NCBI GenBank assembly: GCA_016182725.1
Contig: JACPFZ010000043.1
Location: 1 to 13,737, forward strand
DNA from: Candidatus Gottesmanbacteria bacterium
Lineage (GTDB): Bacteria > Patescibacteriota > Microgenomatia > UBA10105 > UBA927
DNA length: 13,737 nt
Direction of reading: 5' to 3'
In this document: positions 4,586 through 10,566 of the stretch, piece by piece
Layout: each line of letters begins with the position of its first letter
Position numbering within the stretch: the first letter of the stretch is position 1
Notes under the pieces: model-generated
What the model was told of the DNA's origin: nothing
Databases searched by the model: none
What the model saw: only the letters and a program-made list of their open reading frames with translations
Position numbers and translations under genes: made by a program

Positions 4586-6496
4586 GTGGAAAAGCCCAAA
4601 GAAAGTATTAAACCAAGAAAAAACGGCAACGGCGCCAAAAAGGTCGGAAAGATGTTCGAGCTGAAGTTTAACCTGAACATCAAGAATATCTTCATCGGGC
4701 TCTTTGTCGCTTTTTTGCTTCTGTCTCTCCTGGGAAGTGTCGGCGGAAGCGCCAGTCTTCTGCAGGAAAAGCCGCTCTCAACCGTCGTTTCCGATGTGAA
4801 AGCCGGAAAGGTAAATAAAATTGAGGTTGAAGAAACGAAGCTGACCGTACACTATAAGGACGGAACGAAATTTGTTTCGCATAAGGAATCCCAGGAGTCA
4901 CTCATTAAACTTCTGAGTGATGCAGGTGTTGATCCCAAAAGTACGGAAATTGATGTAAAAGATACCAGCCTGGGCCAGGCGTGGTGGGGATTTCTTTCCA
5001 ACGTACTCCCTCTCGTATTGACGGTTATTTTCTTCCTTTTTATTTTCCGCCAGGCACGGGGCGCCCAGGATAACATCTTTTCGTTTGGCCAATCACGCGC
5101 GCGGATTTTTAATAAAGACTTGCCCAAAATCAACTTTGCCGACGTGGCAGGGGTGGATGAAGCGAAGAAGGAGCTTGAGGAGGTCGTGGACTTTTTGAAA
5201 AACCCTGCAAAATACAAAGCGCTGGGGGCACGCACGCCCAAGGGAGTTATCTTAGTGGGCCCAAGTGGAACCGGTAAGACATTGTTGGCCAAAGCCATGG
5301 CAGGGGAGGCAAAAACCGCGTTTTATAGCATTGCCGGATCAGAATTTATGGAAATGCTGGTTGGCGTGGGCGCGGCTCGCGTGCGGGACCTCTTTGCCCA
5401 AGCTAAGAAAAACGCGCCGTCGATTATCTTTATCGACGAAATAGACGCCATCGGCCGCATGCGCAGTGTCGGCATCATGGGCGGGCATGATGAGCGTGAG
5501 CAAACCCTCAATCAAATACTCGTTGAAATGGACGGGTTTGAACCCAATAGCGCGGTTCTGATCGTTGCCGCGACCAACCGCGGAGATTTGCTTGACCCCG
5601 CGCTTCTTCGACCCGGCAGGTTTGACCGTCGCGTCGTTTTGGATCTCCCCGATATGGAAGGAAGAAAAGCAATATTGGCAATTCACGCCAAGGGCAAGCC
5701 CTTCGACTCCGCTCAGGGTAAACCGGGGGTTGATTGGGATAAAGTAGCACGCCGGACGGTTGGATTTAGTGGTGCGGATCTGGAGAATATGCTCAATGAG
5801 GCAGCGATCTTAGCGGCTCGTGACAGCAAAAAAGAAATTGACATGAAGGATCTGGAAGAAGCGGCAACGAAAGTGAAATTGGGGCCTGAAAAAAAACGGC
5901 TCCAGAGTGAGCTTGATCGCAAAATGACCGCCTACCACGAGGCTGGTCATGCAGTCGTTACGTACTATAGCCCGCACATGGACATGGTACATCGCATAAG
6001 TATCGTGTCCCGCGGTATGGCTTTGGGATATACCTTAACGCCGCCGGAAAAAGACCGGCTGCATGAAACGCGGTCACATCTTATCGAGCAAATCGCAACC
6101 ATGATGGGAGGCCGGGCGGCAGAACAGCTTATTTTTCATGAAATGACCAGTGGTGCTGCCAACGACATTGATCAAGCGACCCGTATTGCCCGGTATATGG
6201 TGATGGAATTTGGGATGAGCGAGTTAGGTCCTATGAATTTTGGTCCACAAATGGATATTACCGAGTGGGGGAAAAGTTATATGGAGCAAAACCCAATCTC
6301 GCCCGAGATGCAGGGAGCAATTGACCGCGAAGTCAAAAAATTCTTAGATGAAGGGTATAAACAGGCAGCGGCAATCCTGAAAAAATACAGGGTAAAACTT
6401 GATCAAGTCGCTGAAGAACTTGTGAAGAAAGAAACCATAGAAGGCGAAGAATTTGAGCAGTTGATGGGTGGTCCTAGACCCCGCAAAGCGGAGTAA
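4586..6496 (+). CDS. ftsH: ATP-dependent zinc metalloprotease FtsH
   Basis: FtsH is a membrane-bound AAA+ protease that extracts and degrades misfolded membrane proteins. Two membrane segments are visible (IFIGLFVAFLLLSLLG near residues 35-50 and LPLVLTVIFFLFIF near 142-156) around an extracytoplasmic domain. The AAA module has Walker A GPSGTGKT (near residue 225), Walker B IIFIDEIDAIG and the second region of homology ATNRGDLLDPALLRPGRFDRR. The protease has HEAGH (near 451) and the third zinc ligand in TSGAANDIDQATR. The pore motif reads MLVGVG, with Leu where FtsH normally has Phe. A repeat insertion gives KPFDSAQGKP after IHAKG. The start is uncertain: GTG 4586 fits the promoter, TTG 4580 overlaps the -10, and ATG 4652 (MFELKFNLNIKN) would remove a 22-residue basic tail. 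Length is normal. Confidence 0.95.
   Translation: MEKPKESIKPRKNGNGAKKVGKMFELKFNLNIKNIFIGLFVAFLLLSLLGSVGGSASLLQEKPLSTVVSDVKAGKVNKIEVEETKLTVHYKDGTKFVSHKESQESLIKLLSDAGVDPKSTEIDVKDTSLGQAWWGFLSNVLPLVLTVIFFLFIFRQARGAQDNIFSFGQSRARIFNKDLPKINFADVAGVDEAKKELEEVVDFLKNPAKYKALGARTPKGVILVGPSGTGKTLLAKAMAGEAKTAFYSIAGSEFMEMLVGVGAARVRDLFAQAKKNAPSIIFIDEIDAIGRMRSVGIMGGHDEREQTLNQILVEMDGFEPNSAVLIVAATNRGDLLDPALLRPGRFDRRVVLDLPDMEGRKAILAIHAKGKPFDSAQGKPGVDWDKVARRTVGFSGADLENMLNEAAILAARDSKKEIDMKDLEEAATKVKLGPEKKRLQSELDRKMTAYHEAGHAVVTYYSPHMDMVHRISIVSRGMALGYTLTPPEKDRLHETRSHLIEQIATMMGGRAAEQLIFHEMTSGAANDIDQATRIARYMVMEFGMSELGPMNFGPQMDITEWGKSYMEQNPISPEMQGAIDREVKKFLDEGYKQAAAILKKYRVKLDQVAEELVKKETIEGEEFEQLMGGPRPRKAE
5699..5718. 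repeat. CCCTTCGAC-type repeat in ftsH
   Basis: CCCTTCGACTCCGCTCAGGG, identical over 20 bases to the second trpS copy. Here it is read as PFDSAQG, a different reading frame from the trpS copies, and still open. Confidence 0.8.
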
Positions 6497-6538
6497 TAAT
6501 CCAATTTTCAAATAATCCAATAATCAAATCATCACATA

Positions 6539-6581
6539 TTGGATAATTGGATAATTTGTTGATTGGATAATTGGATAATTT
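6539..6581. repeat. Direct repeat TTGGATAATTGGATAATTT (two copies, 24-bp period)
   Basis: The 19-base unit occurs at 6539-6557 and 6563-6581, each itself made of two TTGGATAA octamers. Sequence resembling its reverse complement (AATAATCCAATAATCAAAT) lies at 6511-6529, so the ftsH-exonuclease gap can fold into a large A/T-rich hairpin. The second copy ends two bases before the ATG of the next gene and offers GATAAT as a possible -10. Confidence 0.7.
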
Positions 6582-6583
6582 TG

Positions 6584-7519
6584 ATGAATCGGCTCGTATT
6601 AATTGACGGAAATGCAATCCTCCATCGGGCGTTTCATGCGCTCCCGCCACTGACCGCGCCTGATGGCTCTATGGTCAATGCCGTCTACGGATTTACCTCG
6701 ATGCTTTTTAAGCTTTTTTCTGACCTTAAACCAACTCATATTGCCGTTGCCTTTGATCGCCCGAAACCCACCTTTCGTAAACAACTATTTGCGGGTTACC
6801 AGGCCAAACGGCCGAAGATGGACGAAGAGTTAAGTACGCAGATAACGAAAGTTCATGATGTCATTGGTGCCTTTGGCATACCCATCTATGAAGTAGATGG
6901 GTATGAGGCAGATGATGTGATTGGATCTTTGGCAAAACAATCTCCGATTCAAGTGATTATCGTCACCGGGGATCGCGACTTACTGCAGTTAGTCGAAGGT
7001 GATCATATACTTACCTATATGCCAGTGAAGGGTTTATCTGAGGCAAAAATATATGGAGAAAAAGAGGCAAAAGAGCGGCTGGGCGTTGCCCCCAAACAAA
7101 TTCCTGATTATAAAGCTCTTGCCGGCGATGCCTCGGACAACTATCCCGGCGTTTCCGGCATTGGGCCCAAAACCGCAAATCAATTATTAGAAACATTTGG
7201 ATCAGTAGAGAATCTCTATCAAGCAATTCAGAAAAAAGATGTACGGTTGAAAGAGTTTTCGCCGGCGGTTATCGAAAAACTTGCCCATGGCGCAGAAGAT
7301 GCCGTGTTATCAAAAGATTTGGCAATGATCCGAACGGATGTACCGATCCATCTTACCATAGAGGAATCCAAAGTTCGTTCGCTTGATCGGCCCCAAGCGC
7401 GAAAAGCACTGGAAAATCTCCATTTTTTCTCACTTATCAAACGATTGGAAAAGATGAATAAAACTGAAACTCCAAAGCAAGAAAAGAAAAAAGAGGAGCC
7501 GCAACTCTCGTTGGTATAG
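6584..7519 (+). CDS. Stand-alone 5'-3' exonuclease (DNA polymerase I 5'-nuclease domain)
   Basis: This 311-residue protein matches the N-terminal 5'-nuclease domain of DNA polymerase I and has no polymerase part. It should remove RNA primers and flaps during replication and repair. The PIN-like metal site is visible: LVLIDGNAILHRAFHAL at the start, VAFDRPKPTFR, then YEADDVIGSLA and VTGDRDLLQLV with the expected acidic residues. The helix-3-turn-helix DNA-binding part is seen as PDYKALAGDASDNYPGVSGIGPKTA. The C-terminus (about residues 285-311) is a Lys/Glu-rich tail. I chose ATG 6584 over the upstream in-frame TTG 6563, which lies inside the repeat. A stand-alone form is known from organisms whose polymerase is encoded elsewhere or lacks this domain. 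Confidence 0.92.
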   Translation: MNRLVLIDGNAILHRAFHALPPLTAPDGSMVNAVYGFTSMLFKLFSDLKPTHIAVAFDRPKPTFRKQLFAGYQAKRPKMDEELSTQITKVHDVIGAFGIPIYEVDGYEADDVIGSLAKQSPIQVIIVTGDRDLLQLVEGDHILTYMPVKGLSEAKIYGEKEAKERLGVAPKQIPDYKALAGDASDNYPGVSGIGPKTANQLLETFGSVENLYQAIQKKDVRLKEFSPAVIEKLAHGAEDAVLSKDLAMIRTDVPIHLTIEESKVRSLDRPQARKALENLHFFSLIKRLEKMNKTETPKQEKKKEEPQLSLV

Positions 7520-7553
7520 TGGTAATATGGATGGGACATAATTCATTTTATAG

Positions 7554-7591
7554 CATTGACAAATTACTGCTTAAGCAGTAATTTGTCAATG
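7554..7591. repeat. 38-bp perfect palindrome between genes
   Basis: The halves CATTGACAAATTACTGCTT and AAGCAGTAATTTGTCAATG are exact reverse complements with no loop bases. It is followed by AATTAGTCTTGATTTT, without a proper T run, so it is not a convincing terminator, although it could act as a weak one in either direction between the exonuclease and glycosyltransferase genes. Confidence 0.85.
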
Positions 7592-7638
7592 AATTAGTCT
7601 TGATTTTAGGATTTATGACCCAGTCACAATGGTAATAT

Positions 7639-8868
7639 ATGAAAATCGCACTGATCCACGATTATCTGCGTGAGTATGGGGGAGCGGAGAGAGTGATCGA
7701 GGCATTACACGATATCTGGCCGGAGGCACCGCTTTTTACTGCATTTGTTGACGGGAAATCTTTAGGAAGACACACGCAGCGTTTCAAGCATTGGGATATC
7801 CGGACGAGTTGGGCGCAGGGAAATCCATTCATTAAGAAGTTTATTTCACCGCTCCGATTCCTGGCGCCAAACATTTGGGAAAGCTTCGATTTATCTCCTT
7901 ATGACGTAGTCATTTCCTCCAGCGGTTGGTTTATGTGTCGGGGAGTGAATGCTGGAAGCCGAATTTCTCAAATTTCACAAGGCCTCGCCTTGAAGACAAG
8001 GCCACAAGGCGAGGCCTTAAAAAGGTCGCTTCACATTTGCTACATTCACCACCCGCCGAGAAACCTATATGGGTATGCAACCGGTAGTGACTTACAAAAG
8101 TATTGGCCGGTTCGAGCCTATGCGGCTGTTATTAATTTTTTTCTTCGTCACTATGATTTTGAAACTGCGCAGCGCGTAGATTATTTCATTGCAAATTCGA
8201 AAGAGACGGCACGGCGGGTTGCGAAATTCTATCGCAGGGACTCAACGGTTATTTATCCGCCAATTGAAATTCCAGAAGAAATTTCTAAAGGGGACGCCTT
8301 GCGTACGCAAGGCGTCCCCTTGTTAAAACGGGAATATTTTCTTTCGGTCGGAAGATTAACGTACGCCAAGCGCATAGATTTAGCTATTATTGCATCCAAT
8401 AAACTCAAGCTGCCGCTTAAAATTGTTGGGGTCGGGAAAGAAGAGGCGTATTTGCGCTCTATTGCTGGACCAACGATTGAGTTTCTCGGATCCGTTTCCG
8501 ATAGTGAGCTTGCCCAACTTTATGCAGGCGCAAAAGCGCTTATCTTTTGTGCCTTGGATGAAGATTTCGGTATGGTGCCGGTGGAAGCGATGGCCTATGG
8601 CACACCGGTTATCGCACTTGCTCAAGGCGGGGTTTTGGAAACAGTTGTTGACGCCCGTTCGGCAAGCTCAGGGCAGGGTCCAACTGGGGTGTTTTTTGAT
8701 AAGCCGGAGGTAAGGGAGCTCGTTGCGGCTATAAAACGATTCAATAACGATTATAAAATTTATAAAGATTATCATTGTTATAATCAGGCCAAAAAATTTA
8801 GCAAAGAGCGATTCAAAAAACAGGTAGCCGCCTTCGTTGACGAATCCTTCAAAAAACACGTACAATAG
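7639..8868 (+). CDS. GT4-family glycosyltransferase
   Basis: This 409-residue GT-B fold enzyme should transfer a sugar from a nucleotide-sugar donor onto a glycan or lipid acceptor at the cytoplasmic face of the membrane. The N-terminal half starts MKIALIHDYLREYGGAERV, with the glycine-rich acceptor-side loop typical of GT4. The donor half has YFLSVGRLTYAKRIDLAI and the E-x7-E motif in EDFGMVPVEAMAYGTPVIA. Three stretches look inserted: GLALKTRPQGEALK before HICYIHHPPR, KGDALRTQGVPLLK before EYFLSVGRL, and ARSASSGQG before TGVFF; all three are translated palindromes or repeats and keep the frame. No Shine-Dalgarno site precedes the ATG. The ABC transporter genes follow directly, so a role in making an exported glycan is plausible. 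Donor and acceptor cannot be told from sequence. Confidence 0.9.
   Translation: MKIALIHDYLREYGGAERVIEALHDIWPEAPLFTAFVDGKSLGRHTQRFKHWDIRTSWAQGNPFIKKFISPLRFLAPNIWESFDLSPYDVVISSSGWFMCRGVNAGSRISQISQGLALKTRPQGEALKRSLHICYIHHPPRNLYGYATGSDLQKYWPVRAYAAVINFFLRHYDFETAQRVDYFIANSKETARRVAKFYRRDSTVIYPPIEIPEEISKGDALRTQGVPLLKREYFLSVGRLTYAKRIDLAIIASNKLKLPLKIVGVGKEEAYLRSIAGPTIEFLGSVSDSELAQLYAGAKALIFCALDEDFGMVPVEAMAYGTPVIALAQGGVLETVVDARSASSGQGPTGVFFDKPEVRELVAAIKRFNNDYKIYKDYHCYNQAKKFSKERFKKQVAAFVDESFKKHVQ
7979..8018. repeat. 40-bp inverted repeat in frame in the glycosyltransferase
   Basis: AAGGCCTCGCCTTG (7979-7992) and CAAGGCGAGGCCTT (8005-8018) are exact reverse complements around a 12-base loop. It shares the core CGCCTTG/CAAGGCG with the palindrome at 8288-8321. 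It encodes about 14 residues that other GT4 enzymes lack at this place. Confidence 0.85.
8288..8321. repeat. 34-bp perfect palindrome in frame in the glycosyltransferase
   Basis: AAGGGGACGCCTTGCGT and its exact reverse complement, with no loop. It encodes KGDALRTQGVPL just before the donor-binding half of the enzyme and shares a core with the repeat at 7979-8018. Confidence 0.9.
8654..8673. repeat. CCCTTCGAC-type repeat in the glycosyltransferase, diverged copy
   Basis: CCCGTTCGGCAAGCTCAGGG, followed by CAGGG. It is read as ARSASSGQG, in the same frame as the trpS copies and with a few substitutions. Confidence 0.6.
8837..8866 (+). promoter_or_regulatory. Promoter of the ABC transporter genes
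   Basis: TTGACG (8837-8842) and TACAAT (8861-8866) are 18 bases apart, inside the last codons of the glycosyltransferase gene. Transcription would begin at 8873, exactly the A of the ATG, and there is no ribosome-binding site, so a leaderless mRNA is predicted. Confidence 0.65.
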
Positions 8869-8872
8869 CTTC

Positions 8873-9787
8873 ATGGAATCTATTGTCGAGGTAAAGCATC
8901 TCACCAAGCGCTTCGGTATATTCACCGCCGTTAACGATATTTCTTTTTCCATTAAAGAAGGAGAGATCGTGGGATTTTTAGGCAGAAATGGCGCGGGGAA
9001 AACAACGACCATTTCCATGCTCATGGGGCTTTTGACGCCAACGAGTGGTACCATTACCATTTTTGGAAACGATTTGCAAAAGCACCGAGAAGATATTTTA
9101 GCTCGCGTCAATTATTCTTCTGCCTATATTAATTTTCCCCGTCGGCTTTCTGTCTATGAAAATTTAAAAATTTTTGCGTATCTGTATGATATTCCCAATC
9201 GAGATAAAAGAATCGAAGAGGTGATTGATCTTTTTAACCTACTCCCGTTGAGAAACACAGAATACAACCTGCTTTCTGCAGGTCAACAAACCCGGGTGCA
9301 TGTAGCCAAGGCATTTCTCAATACGCCAAGAATTTTATTTCTTGATGAACCCACGGCGGCTTTGGATCCGGAAACTGCCCATGACATGCGAAAACTCATC
9401 GTGGATATGCAAAAAAGCCATAACATATCCGTGCTGTTTACTTCCCATAATATGGCGGAGGTGGAAGAAATTTGCGACCGTGTGATTTTTATTGATCAGG
9501 GGAAAATTATTGCGGAAGACACGCCGTGGGGACTCGCGGGTCGCCTGACGATATCAAAAATTAATTTACTTATTAAAGATGGACTTAAGCGAACACTGGA
9601 ATATGCGCAAAAACACAATTTTACTGCGTCTCAAGACGGACGGTATCTCACGGTGGAGGTTGCGGATCGCGATATCGTGTATTTCCTGAATTTTTTAAGC
9701 GAAAAAGGCATTGTGTATCAGGAAATCAGCATTCAGCCGCCAACGCTTGAAGACTACTTTTTGCAACAAGGAAGGAAGAAATCATGA
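8873..9787 (+). CDS. ABC transporter ATP-binding protein
   Basis: This 304-residue ATPase should power the permease encoded next. All nucleotide-binding motifs are present: Walker A GRNGAGKTT (about residues 38-46), the ABC signature LSAGQQTR, Walker B RILFLDEPT followed by AALDP, and the switch His in LFTSHNMAEVEE. After the core domain (about residues 1-220) comes an extension of some 80 residues of the sort found in ABC-2-type export ATPases (ending with PTLEDYFLQQG). ATG 8873 is chosen because the family similarity starts there (VEVKHLTKRFG) and the promoter ends just before it. Its stop overlaps the start of the permease gene (ATGA), so the two are translationally coupled. Confidence 0.93.
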   Translation: MESIVEVKHLTKRFGIFTAVNDISFSIKEGEIVGFLGRNGAGKTTTISMLMGLLTPTSGTITIFGNDLQKHREDILARVNYSSAYINFPRRLSVYENLKIFAYLYDIPNRDKRIEEVIDLFNLLPLRNTEYNLLSAGQQTRVHVAKAFLNTPRILFLDEPTAALDPETAHDMRKLIVDMQKSHNISVLFTSHNMAEVEEICDRVIFIDQGKIIAEDTPWGLAGRLTISKINLLIKDGLKRTLEYAQKHNFTASQDGRYLTVEVADRDIVYFLNFLSEKGIVYQEISIQPPTLEDYFLQQGRKKS

Positions 9788-10563
9788 ATATCAATCATAT
9801 TCGCGGTATGTTGATTCGTAATTTTTACGTCTGGTTTCGTGACTTAGACCGGCTCTTTGATACGTTTTGGTGGGCTTTTTTTGACGTGGTTATTTGGGGA
9901 TTTTTTAGTACTTACTTTAGTGCCGGGGGGACGAATATTTTGGCGCGGATTTTATCTGGGACGATTTTATGGGCAGTGCTTGCTCGTTCGCAATGGGAAG
10001 TTTCTGCATCGATGATTACGGAATCATGGGAGAGAAACCTCATGAATATTTTTACCGCTCCACTGACGATTGCCGAATTTTTGTTTTCCAGTGTGCTTTT
10101 GGGGGCACTCAAGCTTATGATTGTATTTAGTTTTATGGCGATGGTAACTCTGGTGTTTTACCGATTCAACGTCTTTGCTTTAAGTTTTTGGATTATTCCG
10201 CTATTAGGAAGTTTATTTCTCACCAGCGTTTGGCTTGCTTTTTTTGTCAATGCCTTGGTGTTGCGGTATGGGAAAGGGGTTATATCGCTAGCGTGGACGC
10301 TTATTATGATCATCAACCCCATCTCCGGGGTAGTCTATCCACTTTCTGTACTTCCTCGGCCGCTCCAAATGGTTGCTCAATTCCTACCCTCGTCCTATGT
10401 TTTTGAGGGGATGCGCTCCATTATAGATCGTGGCACCATGAACCCATCGCTTTTGTTGGTGAGTTTTGCGCTCAATGGAGTGTATCTTTTGGTAGCAATC
10501 TTTATTTACTGGTATACATTTAAAAAGGCCCGGGAGCATGGATGGCTTATCAAACTTGCGTAA
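9784..10563 (+). CDS. ABC-2 type permease
   Basis: This 259-residue membrane protein forms the channel of an export system with the ATPase before it. About six hydrophobic segments are seen, among them FWWAFFDVVIWGFFSTYF, LKLMIVFSFMAMVTLVFY, IIPLLGSLFLTSVWLAFF and LLLVSFALNGVYLLVAIF. The segment WTLIMIINPISGVVYPLSVLP, with its polar MIINPISGVVYPLSVLP core, is typical of ABC-2 permeases. The ATG overlaps the ATPase stop, with AAGGAAGGAAG just upstream as a good ribosome site. The substrate could be a glycan, lipid or drug; the glycosyltransferase next to it makes a glycan the first guess. It converges on the dikinase-like gene, with only three bases between the stop codons and no terminator hairpin. 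Confidence 0.9.
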   Translation: MNINHIRGMLIRNFYVWFRDLDRLFDTFWWAFFDVVIWGFFSTYFSAGGTNILARILSGTILWAVLARSQWEVSASMITESWERNLMNIFTAPLTIAEFLFSSVLLGALKLMIVFSFMAMVTLVFYRFNVFALSFWIIPLLGSLFLTSVWLAFFVNALVLRYGKGVISLAWTLIMIINPISGVVYPLSVLPRPLQMVAQFLPSSYVFEGMRSIIDRGTMNPSLLLVSFALNGVYLLVAIFIYWYTFKKAREHGWLIKLA

Positions 10564-10566
10564 AGT

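Noticed and set aside
4852..5298. 148-residue minus-strand open frame in ftsH
   Set aside because: Antisense shadow of a highly conserved gene.
6539..6581. CRISPR-like short array
   Set aside because: Only two repeat units, spacers of about five bases, A/T-rich and no cas genes.
7633..7638. TAATAT directly before ATG 7639 as the glycosyltransferase -10
   Set aside because: It would start transcription inside the first codons, removing the well-conserved MKIALIHDYL start; no better promoter was found.
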